A stretch of 64,000 bases of DNA from Massilia litorea (lineage in GTDB: Bacteria; Pseudomonadota; Gammaproteobacteria; Burkholderiales; Burkholderiaceae_D): assembly GCF_015101885.1 (NCBI RefSeq), contig NZ_CP062941.1, positions 5,022,001 through 5,086,000 of the forward strand, in the 5' to 3' direction. Within the stretch, counting starts at the first letter, position 1; each line of letters starts with the position of its first letter. The notes below the pieces were generated by a model that searched no databases, was not told where the DNA came from, and was given only the letters and a program-made list of their open reading frames with translations. Shown here piece after piece: positions 1 to 7,849 of the stretch. The position numbers and the translations under genes were made by a program.

Positions 1-244
1 ACCCTTGCTGGAAGGCGCGCGCCGGCTCGCTATCGCACCGGAGCATTGCTGGTATGTCGGCGACGACCTGCGCGACGTCGAGGCCGGCCGCGCGGCCGGG
101 ATGCTGACGGTGGCCTGCGCCTGGGGATACTGTGGCGCGATCGAGCCGCAGACCTGGGGCGCCGATTTCCTGTGCGCGACGCCGCTCGACCTGCTGGACC
201 TGCTGCGCAGCTACGTCCGCATGCCTGTTGCGGCAAGGGCGTGA
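1..244 (+). CDS. HAD-family phosphatase (phosphoglycolate phosphatase-like), 3' part
   Basis: This is the C-terminal piece of a haloacid dehalogenase-like hydrolase; the frame is open to the left edge, so the start lies outside the window. The visible 80 residues contain the HAD motif IV segment YVGDDLRDVEAGRAAGM, whose acidic residues bind Mg2+, followed by the typical tail in which the protein notes a site for lost control of the substrate (GADFLCATPLDLLDLL). The family includes Gph (phosphoglycolate phosphatase) and small sugar-phosphate phosphatases. With the core nucleophile motif out of view, the exact substrate cannot be assigned. The gene ends 104 bases before the next start. Confidence 0.85.
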   Translation, partial: PLLEGARRLAIAPEHCWYVGDDLRDVEAGRAAGMLTVACAWGYCGAIEPQTWGADFLCATPLDLLDLLRSYVRMPVAARA

Positions 245-348
245 ATACTTACATCTGATTACGATTGATACCGGTTTCTGTCTACCGTGTAACTGTCTTA
301 ATCCGTAATCTGCATCCATCGACAACGCAACAACAGATGGAGCAGACC

Positions 349-1011
349 ATGAACACCACCGCAACCGCCACCCGTATTCATCCCCTGATGGCCGCAGCAG
401 CCGCTTCGGTGATCATCGTCAGCCTGACCGGCGCCGCCGCCATCTCCGGCATGCTGCCGAGCTCGCGCAGCGCACCGGAGCCGCAAGCGGCCGTGCTGGC
501 ACCGACCGCCGCCGTGCCGCTGGCCGCACCAGGCGCGCCAAACCAGTATCAAGCCGCACTGCAAACCCAGGCGCAGTACGCCGCTCCGCAGGCCGCCGGC
601 CAGGTGCAGGCAGGCGCCTTGAACCAGTACCCACAGGCCGCACCGACGGTCGTGAGCGCCGCTCCGGGCACGACGACTTACGTGCAAAGCCCGAACGCAC
701 CGACCGTGATCGTCAAGCAGGAAGCGGCGCCAGCGGCGAAGCCGCGTGTGGTCGAGCGTGTCGTCGAGCGCCGCGTCGTCGAGCACCGTCCGGTCCGCCA
801 CGTCGAGCGTTACGAGCAGCCGACCTACCGCCAGGCACCCGCCCCGGCACCGGCCCAGCCGAGCTATGTCGGCATCGGTACCGGCGCCGTCATCGGCGGC
901 CTGATCGGCAACCAGGTCGGCGGCGGCAACGGCAAGAAACTGGCCACGCTGGCCGGCATCATCGGCGGCGGCTACATCGGCAACGAAGTCGCCAAGCGCA
1001 ACGGCCAGTAA
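349..1011 (+). CDS. glycine-zipper 2TM domain envelope protein
   Basis: A 220-residue protein with an N-terminal hydrophobic anchor or signal segment (about residues 14-34), a long Ala/Pro/Gln-rich low-complexity stretch, a basic Val-Glu-Arg repeat block in the middle, and a C-terminal glycine zipper (GIGTGAVIGGLIGNQVGGG and GIIGGGYIGNEVAKR) of the Rick_17kDa_Anti type. Such proteins sit in the outer membrane or periplasm, and their exact role is unknown. An in-frame start exists upstream at 265, but ATG 349 is preferred because GGAG lies 7 bases before it and the signal-like segment then begins near the N-terminus. It is followed by a palindromic repeat at 1033. Confidence 0.75.
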   Translation: MNTTATATRIHPLMAAAAASVIIVSLTGAAAISGMLPSSRSAPEPQAAVLAPTAAVPLAAPGAPNQYQAALQTQAQYAAPQAAGQVQAGALNQYPQAAPTVVSAAPGTTTYVQSPNAPTVIVKQEAAPAAKPRVVERVVERRVVEHRPVRHVERYEQPTYRQAPAPAPAQPSYVGIGTGAVIGGLIGNQVGGGNGKKLATLAGIIGGGYIGNEVAKRNGQ

Positions 1012-1032
1012 CAACTTGGCTAAGGACGGTCG

Positions 1033-1069
1033 CGTAACGTAGGGTGGGCTCTCGAGCCCACGCGTTACG
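1033..1069. repeat. intergenic palindromic repeat (GTGGGC/GCCCAC family), copy a
   Basis: A 37-base palindrome: outer arms CGTAACG/CGTTACG and inner core GTGGGCTC-TC-GAGCCCAC. The flanks CGTAGGG and CGCG recur in copies near 5699, 27164, 47421, 54767 and 54826. It lies just after the glycine-zipper gene and could also act as a transcription terminator without a U-tract. Confidence 0.7.
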
Positions 1070-1161
1070 TGCCATCGCACACCCGACCGTTCTCATTTTC
1101 GCATCAACGACACCTCACTTTGAAGCAGATCGTAACGCCACCCGGCAAGCGTCCCGACGTA

Positions 1162-1190
1162 CTGCACACGGTCCGCGATTGGAGTACAAT
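1162..1190 (+). promoter_or_regulatory. probable sigma-70 promoter of ssrA
   Basis: TACAAT at 1185-1190 lies 11 bases before the mature tmRNA 5' end. A weak -35 candidate CTGCAC sits at 1162-1167 with a 17-base spacer. The -10 element is the convincing part; the -35 assignment is inference. Confidence 0.5.
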
Positions 1191-1201
1191 GGAGTTTCGT
1201 T

Positions 1202-1560
1202 GGGGGCGACCTGGTTTCGACGTGGGTTGCAAAGCAGTGCAGGGCATACCGAGGACTGGTTACCTCGTAAATACATCCAGAAATCAATAACTGCAAACGA
1301 TAACTCGTACGCACTCGCAGCTTAATTGCTGCTAGCTCTACACTACCTCGCCTCTGGGGTGGGCCGCAAGGCAAGTAGAGTCATTTACAGAGGCTAGGAC
1401 TCAACCGGGTTACTTGGTTGCTTCCGAAATTTAAGGTAACTCGCTGGTACACAGGGTGCACATCCCCGTTGTACTGGTTAAATTAAATGATAGTGCTAAG
1501 TATGTAGAACTGTCTGTAGAGTGCTTGCGGACGCGGGTTCGATTCCCGCCGCCTCCACCA
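1202..1560 (+). ncRNA. ssrA: transfer-messenger RNA (tmRNA)
   Basis: tmRNA rescues ribosomes stalled on broken mRNAs: it enters with SmpB like an alanyl-tRNA and then encodes a degradation tag. The 5' end GGGGGCGACCUGGUUUCGACG and the 3' end with the T-arm GGGUUCGAUUCCCGCC and an encoded CCA are present. The seven-base acceptor stem pairs GGGGGCG (1202-1208) with CGCCUCC (1550-1556) with one G-U pair. The resume codon GCA and tag ANDNSYALAA are at 1293-1325. Length is 359 nt, normal for a one-piece tmRNA. A perfect terminator hairpin starts immediately after CCA, and the 3' end is the integration site of the adjoining island. Confidence 0.97.
1293..1325 (+). other. tmRNA proteolysis-tag reading frame (ANDNSYALAA)
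   Basis: The resume codon GCA at 1293 begins a ten-codon frame that ends with TAA at 1323-1325. With the tRNA-borne alanine, the appended tag is AANDNSYALAA. The C-terminal ALAA is the standard recognition signal for ClpXP/ClpAP, known from E. coli (ANDENYALAA). Confidence 0.95.
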
Positions 1561-1646
1561 ACGCACAAAAAAACACACCCCTGAGGGCGAGCCCTCAGGG
1601 GTGTGTTTTTTTGTGCGTGGTGTTCGCCGTCGGCAATCGAATCCGC
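1547..1646 (+). repeat. island-end direct repeat (attL-like), with the functional tmRNA end
   Basis: This copy runs from the tmRNA acceptor stem through the terminator to AATCGAATCCGC. It matches 4915-5014 except for one base in the hairpin arm (C here, T there) and the two loop bases (GA here, TC there). Confidence 0.8.
1561..1618 (+). terminator. ssrA terminator, perfect long hairpin
   Basis: Two perfectly complementary 28-base arms (1561-1588 and 1591-1618) are separated by GA. The upper arm carries seven A and the lower arm TTTTTTT, so it can terminate on both strands. It starts directly after the encoded CCA. Confidence 0.9.
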
Positions 1647-2011
1647 GGACAGCACTGACGCGGGGCGAGGAGGGGTTTCGAGCCGCGCCAGCGGCGAGCC
1701 TCCGAGCGACGTTGCGCCTCCGGGCGCAAGGGCTCTCCGATTCGCCTGACTAAGGAAAATCGCGCAGCGATTTTTTGCCTTTCGCCTTTCTCTTGGACCC
1801 GGCTGTCTCCTTTCGAGCTCATGTCCCAATGCCAGACCTGACCTCGTTCTCGCTACGTTCTCGCTGTGTCTCCTGTTGAACTCGTGTCCGAATGTCAGAC
1901 CTGAACCCGTTCCCGCTGTGACCCCGTTCCCGCTGAGCACGGCGCGCCGGCCGCCCAGCAGCCCGACCCGCCAGGCGCGACACCGCGCCAAAGCAGACGG
2001 GCTATCCTGCG
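1647..2011. other. non-coding part of the island with an imperfect 49-base direct repeat
   Basis: No convincing gene is seen. The stretch contains a 49-base unit at 1806-1854 repeated at 1869-1917 (40 of 49 identical, period 63), both holding the theme AATG(C/T)CAGACCTGA. A reading frame on the minus strand over 1431-1991 runs through the tmRNA and is rejected. Confidence 0.55.
1756..1776 (+). terminator. small hairpin with U-tract
   Basis: AAAATCGC-GCA-GCGATTTT followed by TT. It has the form of a Rho-independent terminator on the plus strand, but no intact gene precedes it inside the island; it may belong to a lost gene. Confidence 0.45.
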
Positions 2012-2860
2012 TTACTGCTTGATGCCGCTGACGATAAAGCCAGCGTCCCTGTTTGCTCCCAAGGCAACCCCGTACAATCTTCTGGTAGAGGCATCGTAAT
2101 AGACGCCGCCTGTAAACTTTGTATTCGGGTACACGCAGGGCGAGCCCCCAAAGGTGATGGTTGCGTTATACGCATTACCCTTTGAGCGCGGGCTGACCGT
2201 ACCAGAGGACGTGCACCCGCTCGCCCCGCGCGTCGTCACTGCACCAGACCCTGAGATGGTGACGGTGCCGCTCTCAGTCCCGCGTGTCGAGCCGGCCCGA
2301 ACGGAGTATGTGCCTGCGATTGTCGTCAAGCTTGGTGATATCTCGTATTTTGCATCGTACCTCGATGTGAATGTGGGCGATTGGTTGAGTGATGGGTAGG
2401 TGATGGTGCCATTGAGAGATGTTTTCAACCCATAGCTTGCAGATACGCTGACCGAAAGGACGCCGAGCCCTTCCAGGTTTATGTCCCTACCATTTGACGA
2501 GCTAAAGCTGCCGTTCAGAGCGGTGCCGGCGCCTTGCACGGCGCCGGCAATAACGCTTGGATTGTTGGTCGCCGAGTAGATCACGTAATAAGTACCGTCA
2601 TCGAGAACCAGGCCGGTAACCGAGCGCCCTGTGCTGGTGGTACCCGTATATAAACCCTCTGGAATCGTTGTGTTTACCGTGGGTGGCGCCGGCGTTTGTT
2701 CTGAAGGTGCCGGTGTTTGTGTTGGCGGTGCAAGTACCGGTGCTGGCGGCGTCTGTGCTTGTACTGGTGCCTCGGATGAGCCGCCCCCACCTCCGCCTCC
2801 GCCTCCACATCCAGTCAATACGGCACCTAAGATCGACGTCGCTACCCAAGTTGCTCTCAT
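2012..2860 (-). CDS. predicted lipoprotein with Gly run, Pro-rich linker and beta-rich domain
   Basis: 282 residues. The N-terminus MRATWVATSILGAVLTGC is a lipoprotein signal with lipobox LTGC (Cys18), so the mature protein should be lipid-anchored. It continues with a run of nine Gly, a Pro/Thr/Ala/Gln-rich linker (about residues 30-65), and a Ser/Thr/Gly-rich part of about 215 residues that looks all-beta, with two loosely similar halves (EGLYTGTTSTGRSV... and AGTYSVRAGSTRGTE...). Two Cys in the second half (GCTSSG, PCVYP) could form a disulfide. No known family is recognised. Base composition is lower in GC than the backbone. A short hairpin (2871-2887, CCCCT/AGGGG) overlaps the ribosome-binding region AGGGGAGAG. 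Confidence 0.7.
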   Translation of the reverse strand: MRATWVATSILGAVLTGCGGGGGGGGGSSEAPVQAQTPPAPVLAPPTQTPAPSEQTPAPPTVNTTIPEGLYTGTTSTGRSVTGLVLDDGTYYVIYSATNNPSVIAGAVQGAGTALNGSFSSSNGRDINLEGLGVLSVSVSASYGLKTSLNGTITYPSLNQSPTFTSRYDAKYEISPSLTTIAGTYSVRAGSTRGTESGTVTISGSGAVTTRGASGCTSSGTVSPRSKGNAYNATITFGGSPCVYPNTKFTGGVYYDASTRRLYGVALGANRDAGFIVSGIKQ

Positions 2861-3637
2861 TTGTCTCTCCCCTTATTAATAGGGGCAATCCTACCTACCC
2901 TTTATTTCGATGGGCAGTGGTAAACGTACTTTCTTGACAAGTACATTTGCACTCATCTCATGTAAGTCAATCTCTTGCATAAGATCTGCCAACTAAGCAA
3001 GCAACCAGAACAACGTTAGTCCACCGAGCCCCCGAGAGCGGACTTTTTTTCGTCAAGCATTGTGACTTTTCGAATCTTGTAAATGCCGCGTTCAGAGTCT
3101 TTGCTTCGCCTTACTAAATGATGGGTCGGGGGAGGTCAAAGTCCACACACAAAAGGCTCCCAGACCGCACTCTCCCTCACGCGCAGAAAATTTCCCCTTT
3201 TTTAGCTTAATCAAATCAGGAAACGGGGCAAGAAATAGGCGGTTTTCATAGGGCAAGCGATCGCGCACTCGCTCATTTGATTTGTTGAAAACTGAGGTGG
3301 GGATAATAAAGGGGTGTAGAGCCGGCTGCAGTGATGCCTGAACAACCTCAGCTTGCTATCGGAGCAACATATCCCATTCAATGATGATGTGAAATATCTG
3401 CAATCGGTCAAAACGGACCTTCGTTGGAAGCTGAGTGTCAAATCGTACAGCCGCGGTTGTCTAAGCCAATACAATCAACGCATGAATACCGACGCTCACT
3501 CAAACAAGCGCTTGCGCAGCGGTCAGGTCGCGTATCGCGCGATATTTGAACAGTCAGCTCTAACAGCGCACTCGTAGCCAAGCGGCGCGCCATCTAACCG
3601 GGCGAAGACCCCCTGCGGTGCCTTACCGTTATGAAAT
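2861..3637. other. AT-richer island stretch without a convincing gene
   Basis: Clearly lower GC than the flanks. Short frames (minus 3211-3474, plus 3353-3577) show no family resemblance, ribosome-binding site or plausible composition. On the minus strand TTGTCA at about 2935-2940 could be part of a promoter for the lipoprotein gene. Nothing else can be supported. Confidence 0.5.
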
Positions 3638-4495
3638 TCATGAGGCTGGGCCAGGCCATCCGGTTATTGGGACAGGATATTCGAAAAGGCTTTCAATGAG
3701 TCGCTCGACCTGGGGCCATCTCCCGTCTGTTGCGCCAGGTAATGTCAACCGCACTACGAAATCGATCGACCCACGACTATGGAAACTGCCACCTTGGACA
3801 AGCCTAAGATTCCCTATCAGGTAGTACTTAATAGGAAGGACAGACTCGGACATTAGGTTATGGACATGATCGGCATAAACATCAACAGGAACTGAGGTGC
3901 TGCCTATCACGTTACGACACCGCCCGTGGGCGCTTTTTTCCACTAGACCGATCCAGTCGCACATCTCGGCGAGTTCCGTCAGGCCTCCGGCGACCCGATC
4001 GATCACAGGACGCCCCAGTACCTCCACTTCCTCGTCCAGGAGCTCTAGCCTCGGGTCTGTATTCTCTACCGATCTGTTCGCCGGGCGCGTTTTTCGAACC
4101 GATCGAGCGACCAGTCTGGGCCTGGTGAGTGCCTCTAGGACTTGCGCGATGCCCTCCTGCTGCACAAGCTCAGCTTCGAGCAAGTCCATGTTGGCTAGAA
4201 GAAACTGGTCGAGCCGATCTCGACATGCAATGTCGAACCATTCGGTGTCACCACTGCGCCCTTTTTGGCCGCCATTCACGCTTGCTGCATCGATCCGCCA
4301 GTGTGCGAACGTCCGTTGGAGTATTGACTCGGCTCTGAATGCGGCCTGCTCATTGCAAAAGTGTAGAAGCAGACAATGCGGTAGCGCGAATATGTGAGCG
4401 CCGATCTCGCTTAGACGGGCGCTAACATTGACCGCCTTACCGATCTTCATCCGCGGCTCATCCCGATGGGGAATAATGTAGACGTATGCACTCAA
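3638..4495 (-). CDS. GIY-YIG / T5orf172 (MUG113)-like protein
   Basis: 285 residues. The N-terminal 90 residues follow the T5orf172/MUG113 branch of the GIY-YIG fold: strand YVYII (4-8), MKIGKAVNVSARLSEIG (16-32) with the conserved Lys-Ile-Gly and Arg27, Glu56 in FRAESILQRTF, and the closing EWF (85-87). These proteins are common in phages and mobile elements and are presumed nucleases. The remaining ~195 residues match no family I know. Start is TTG at 4495, supported by GAGGTGG five bases upstream; this gives the full domain with nothing extra. It is the last gene before the right repeat of the ssrA island. Nuclease activity is inference. Confidence 0.65.
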   Translation of the reverse strand: MSAYVYIIPHRDEPRMKIGKAVNVSARLSEIGAHIFALPHCLLLHFCNEQAAFRAESILQRTFAHWRIDAASVNGGQKGRSGDTEWFDIACRDRLDQFLLANMDLLEAELVQQEGIAQVLEALTRPRLVARSVRKTRPANRSVENTDPRLELLDEEVEVLGRPVIDRVAGGLTELAEMCDWIGLVEKSAHGRCRNVIGSTSVPVDVYADHVHNLMSESVLPIKYYLIGNLRLVQGGSFHSRGSIDFVVRLTLPGATDGRWPQVERLIESLFEYPVPITGWPGPAS

Positions 4496-4914
4496 GATGC
4501 CACCTCACCGGACTAGCAGATGGCGCCAAGTTAGCACGACGGCGAATAATCACGGCGCACATGGGCAGCCAGTGCGGTGGCTCAGAGGTGGCCCGTCCAA
4601 ACGAACCCCAAACCAGGCAGCAACCCTGCGAGGGCACTCTCGACGGCCTTTCGTACTCTAACCGCCCGCGTCATCACTGCAAAATTTGTCGGATTCGCTC
4701 GCCTCCCATCGGTATCTCTCTCTCGACGCTGCAATGCCTTATGCACGGTGAACGGCAACCTATTGTCGTGTTTGAATACGTCATCGATACCGACGCCGAA
4801 CAGGAAATCTGATCTCGCTACGCACACTCGCTAGGGGTAACTATGGGGGTAACCCAAGCCCTTGTACCCTTGACAGTAAGTAATCATGCGGGTTCCGGCA
4901 AGCTGTTCGGTAGA
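4496..4914. other. right end of the island, no convincing gene
   Basis: Several short overlapping frames exist on both strands (for example minus 4582-4827, 81 codons), but none resembles a known protein and no integrase motif is visible. The last bases (from about 4830) lead into the duplicated tmRNA end. Confidence 0.5.
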
Positions 4915-5014
4915 CGCCGCCTCCACCAACGCACAAAAAAACACATCCCTGAGGGCTCGCCCTCAGGGGTGTGTTTTTTTGTGCGTGGTGTTCGCCGTCG
5001 GCAATCGAATCCGC
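4915..5014 (+). repeat. island-end direct repeat (attR-like), orphan tmRNA tail plus terminator
   Basis: Begins CGCCGCCTCCACCA, the last 14 bases of tmRNA, then the terminator hairpin with one C-to-T change and the loop TC instead of GA, and ends AATCGAATCCGC. No tmRNA body precedes it, so this is the displaced copy. Confidence 0.8.
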
Positions 5015-5286
5015 AGAAGATTCCATCTGCGGGCCCGCGGGGAAACAAACTCCAACTGTTTTGATCCCTAACCGGTGCCGGGAGTTTCCGAATGCTTCCC
5101 ATCCGACACCCGGACAAAAGTGCAGGCAAGACGATCACGCACGGAAGGCGAATCCACAGGCACGTTCACGGCGACGGCACTCAAGCCTGGGGCCGATAGA
5201 TTCTTTTCCTCTTTCTGAAAGGCATTTTTCCGATGCAAACGTAATAGAATCCCATTAGCTAACGTCCACCCGCGAGAACATTCACG

Positions 5287-5634
5287 ATGAACTTCGAATC
5301 CGCAAAATCCCTCTGCCGCACCTTCCCCGGCGTCACCGAAGACACCAAATGGGACAACGACCTGGTCTTCTCCGTCGGCGCCAAGATGTTCGCGGTCACC
5401 AACCTCGGCGAGGCGACCGGCATCAGCTTCAAGGTCGAGGACGAGCGTTTCCTCGAGCTGACGGATAGAAAAGGCATTATTCCGGCGCCCTACCTGGCGC
5501 GGGCAAAGTGGGTGCATGTGGAGGACGCGGACGCGCTGGGCGACGAGGAGGCGGCGCAGTTGCTGCGCAGGTCGTATGAGCTGGTGTTCGGGAAGTTGAC
5601 GAAGAAGTTGCAGCGGGAGATCAGCGGGGCGTAG
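5287..5634 (+). CDS. MmcQ/YjbR family protein
   Basis: 115 residues, the usual length for the MmcQ/YjbR family, which has a double-wing DNA-binding-like fold but no defined biochemical role. The N-terminal LCRTFPGVTEDTKWDNDLVFSVGAKMFAV and the later APYLARAKWVHVEDADAL are the conserved family segments. The gene stands alone just outside the island's right repeat, with about 270 bases upstream in which I see nothing else. Confidence 0.85.
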   Translation: MNFESAKSLCRTFPGVTEDTKWDNDLVFSVGAKMFAVTNLGEATGISFKVEDERFLELTDRKGIIPAPYLARAKWVHVEDADALGDEEAAQLLRRSYELVFGKLTKKLQREISGA

Positions 5635-5698
5635 CACAGGCGGCGGCGTGCGTGAGGAGTCAGCGCCGTCGCCCATGCCGTTAGCTGCGGCTTGAATC

Positions 5699-5726
5699 CG
5701 CGTGGGCACGGAGTGCCCACCCTACG
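5699..5726. repeat. intergenic palindromic repeat, copy b
   Basis: CGC-GTGGGCAC-GGA-GTGCCCAC-CCTACG, the inverse orientation of copy a. It lies between the convergent ends of the MmcQ-like and PfpI-like genes. Confidence 0.7.
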
Positions 5727-5741
5727 GGAATACGGCGCTGC

Positions 5742-6362
5742 TTACGACGACGCCCCCATATCTGCCATATCCGGCGAAATCAGCATCGCCTTCAACAAGG
5801 CATCGTTAAACGCCGGAATATCGTCCGGCTTGCGGCTCGTGATCAGCTTCTCGTCGATCACCACTTCCTGGTCGATCCACTCGGCGCCGGCCTTTTTCAT
5901 GTCGTCCTGGATGTCCGGCCAGCTGGTGAGATTCTTCGATTCCGCGATCCCGGCGTCGATCAGGACCCACGGCGCATGGCAGATTGCTGCGATCGGCTTG
6001 TCGGTCTCGTAGAAATCGCGGATGAAGGCGATCGACTCGGGGCTCTTGCGCAATTCCAGCGGATTCTTTTCACCGCCCGGCAGCACCAGGGCGTCGAAAT
6101 CTGCCGGCTTCGCATCGCTGACGTTCATCTCGACAGGGAAGGTGTCCCCTTTCTCGTCATGGTTCATTCCCTGCACGCCCTGCCCGACGCCCTTCGGCGA
6201 AATCAGGATTACCTGCGCCCCCTGCTGCTCGAGGAAACTGCGCGGCCCCGTGTACTCGACCTGTTCCACGCCATCCGTCATCAGGACCGCCACCCGCTTG
6301 CCGTCGAGCGGCCCGCGCGCCGCGTTCTCCGGCTCGGTCTGCTGCACTTGTACCTGATCCAT
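5742..6362 (-). CDS. DJ-1/PfpI family class I glutamine amidotransferase-like protein
   Basis: 206 residues. The DJ-1/PfpI fold is shown by RVAVLMTDGVEQVEY (conserved Glu in the first loop), the segment ALVLPGG, and the nucleophile elbow AICHAPWVL with Cys128-His129. Members related to E. coli YhbO/YajL and Pyrococcus PfpI are linked to stress defence, as deglycase/glyoxalase or peptidase. The exact activity here is not decidable from sequence. GAGGAGG lies just upstream of ATG 6362. It precedes the chaperone pair cbpA-cbpM on the same strand (84 bases away), which fits a stress-protection neighbourhood. Confidence 0.85.
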   Translation of the reverse strand: MDQVQVQQTEPENAARGPLDGKRVAVLMTDGVEQVEYTGPRSFLEQQGAQVILISPKGVGQGVQGMNHDEKGDTFPVEMNVSDAKPADFDALVLPGGEKNPLELRKSPESIAFIRDFYETDKPIAAICHAPWVLIDAGIAESKNLTSWPDIQDDMKKAGAEWIDQEVVIDEKLITSRKPDDIPAFNDALLKAMLISPDMADMGASS

Positions 6363-6445
6363 ATAACCTCCTCGATATCGATGTGATTGTTGGTGATTCC
6401 TTTGACATCGATTCTAGGAGGACCCCAGCGACCACGGCGCGCGCT

Positions 6446-6760
6446 TCAGGACTCCTTGAGGCCGAGCGCGCGCAGGCGGGCACGCAAGCGGCGCACCTCG
6501 TCGGCCAGGTCGATCACGAGCGCCGCCAGCTCCTCGTCGGCATCGAAATGCCGCTCCAGTTCGAGCAGGCGCCGCGCCCGCGCCAGGTCGCTGCTGCGAA
6601 AGCGCAGCTCGGTCACCTGCAGCATCTCCCCGCCGAGCACGCCCGCCTGCACATGGCGCACCACCCACTCGGGTTCGACCTGGACGGCACGCGCCAGCTC
6701 GTCCAGGTCCAGGGCGACCTCGTCGATGAGGACCCCGGTCACGGTCTGATTTCCAAACAT
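6446..6760 (-). CDS. cbpM: chaperone modulator CbpM
   Basis: 104 residues. CbpM is a MerR-like small protein that binds the J-domain of CbpA and blocks its co-chaperone activity. The N-terminal half holds the helix-turn-helix-like section LDELARAVQVEPEWVVRHVQAGVL, and the C-terminal half a coiled coil (ALVIDLADEVRRLRARLRALGL). It starts 13 bases after cbpA, in the standard cbpA-cbpM operon order, so regulator and target are made together. Confidence 0.88.
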   Translation of the reverse strand: MFGNQTVTGVLIDEVALDLDELARAVQVEPEWVVRHVQAGVLGGEMLQVTELRFRSSDLARARRLLELERHFDADEELAALVIDLADEVRRLRARLRALGLKES

Positions 6761-6773
6761 CGCCCTCTCCTTT

Positions 6774-7679
6774 TCAAGCAGTCCGTGGATTGAAAGCCAG
6801 GTCGCGCGCCATCGCCTGGTACAGGGCGCGTGCCTTGTCGTTGTTGGCTGGAGGCAGCACGACGTCCAGGATCAGATACAGGTCACCCGGCGTACTTGCC
6901 GGGATGCCCTTGCCTTTCAGGCGCAGCTTGCGCCCGCTTTGCGAGCCGGCCGGAATCGTGACCTCGACCGTGCCCGAGGGCGTCGGCACCGCCACGCTGC
7001 CGCCCAGCGCCGCTTCCCAGGGCGTGACCGGCACGTTCTCGTACACGTGCGCACCCTCGACGCGGTAGCGCGGATCGGGCGCGAACTGAATTTCGAGATA
7101 CAGGTCGCCCGGCCCGGCGCCGCCATGGCCCTCGTGGCCCTGCCCTGCCAGGCGCAGTTGCTGGCCCGGCGTCACGCCGCGCGGGATGTTCACGCTGAGC
7201 GTCTTTTCCTGCATCGTGGCCCGTCCCGGCCCCTCGGCCTTCGGCACGCGCAGGCTGACGGTGCGCGTCGCGCCGCGGTAGGCGTCGACCAGGTCGATGG
7301 TGATGGTGGCATGGATGTCGTCGCCGCGCATCTGGAAACCGCCACCGCGGCGCCCGCGTCCGGCCTGGGCGAACAGGTCGGCGAAGAAATCGTCGGCGCC
7401 GGCGCCGCCGAAATCGAAATGCTCGCTCCAGTCCGGCGGCGGCTGGAACTGCTCGCCGGCATGATGGCCGCGCCCGAGCGCGTCGTAGGCGGCGCGTTTT
7501 TCGGCGTCGCCCAGCACATCATAGGCCTCGTTGATTTCTTTGGTTTTCGCGTCCGCGTCCGCGTGCTTGCTGACATCGGGGTGGTATTTGCGCACCATTT
7601 TCCGGTACGCCTTCTTGATGTCGCCCGCGCTCGCGCCCCTGTCGAGGCCAAGGGTCTGGTAGTAGTCCTTGTATTCCAC
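6774..7679 (-). CDS. cbpA: CbpA, DnaJ-type co-chaperone
   Basis: 301 residues. J-domain at residues 1-70 with the HPD motif at 33-35 (RKYHPDVSK), which stimulates DnaK ATPase, then a Gly/Phe-rich linker and the two C-terminal substrate-binding beta domains (LRVPKAEG..., [18 protein letters not shown]). The Cys-rich zinc domain of DnaJ is absent, as expected for CbpA. I choose the GTG start at 7679, not the longer frame to 7712: GGGAG is suitably placed before it and the protein then begins [12 protein letters not shown] as in the family. E. coli CbpA is also a nucleoid-associated DNA-binding protein in stationary phase. Confidence 0.92.
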   Translation of the reverse strand: MEYKDYYQTLGLDRGASAGDIKKAYRKMVRKYHPDVSKHADADAKTKEINEAYDVLGDAEKRAAYDALGRGHHAGEQFQPPPDWSEHFDFGGAGADDFFADLFAQAGRGRRGGGFQMRGDDIHATITIDLVDAYRGATRTVSLRVPKAEGPGRATMQEKTLSVNIPRGVTPGQQLRLAGQGHEGHGGAGPGDLYLEIQFAPDPRYRVEGAHVYENVPVTPWEAALGGSVAVPTPSGTVEVTIPAGSQSGRKLRLKGKGIPASTPGDLYLILDVVLPPANNDKARALYQAMARDLAFNPRTA

Positions 7680-7849
7680 AGTGCACTCCCGGAAAGTTGA
7701 GATGGCAGCCATGCCATGCGCGCAATGGCTGCTATCTCTCCCAGATGGGGATCCACAACATAATTAAAAGTTCCGCGCCTACCCTCTTTACATCGCAGTG
7801 AACGATGATAAATTGAACAGGATAACCAATCGTCACTGCGGAGGCGTCG

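Larger units (their letters stand above)
1547..4914. mobile_element. genomic island inserted at the 3' end of ssrA
   Basis: The segment is bounded by two 100-base direct repeats (1547-1646 and 4915-5014, 97 of 100 identical) that contain the last 14 bases of tmRNA, the terminator hairpin and 28 further bases. This is the expected product of site-specific integration at ssrA, a common target of tyrosine-recombinase elements. The inside has visibly lower GC than its surroundings, long non-coding stretches, a lipoprotein gene and a GIY-YIG-like gene. No integrase or excisionase is visible, so the element is a remnant, a satellite moved in trans, or an old internal deletion. Confidence 0.7.

Noticed and set aside
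1431-1991. 186-codon minus-strand frame
   Set aside because: It runs through the tmRNA 3' half and its terminator hairpin; the amino-acid pattern reflects those RNAs and repeats. No ribosome-binding site.
4841-5138. Short frames overlapping the right island repeat on both strands
   Set aside because: They arise from the hairpin terminator and the duplicated tmRNA end.
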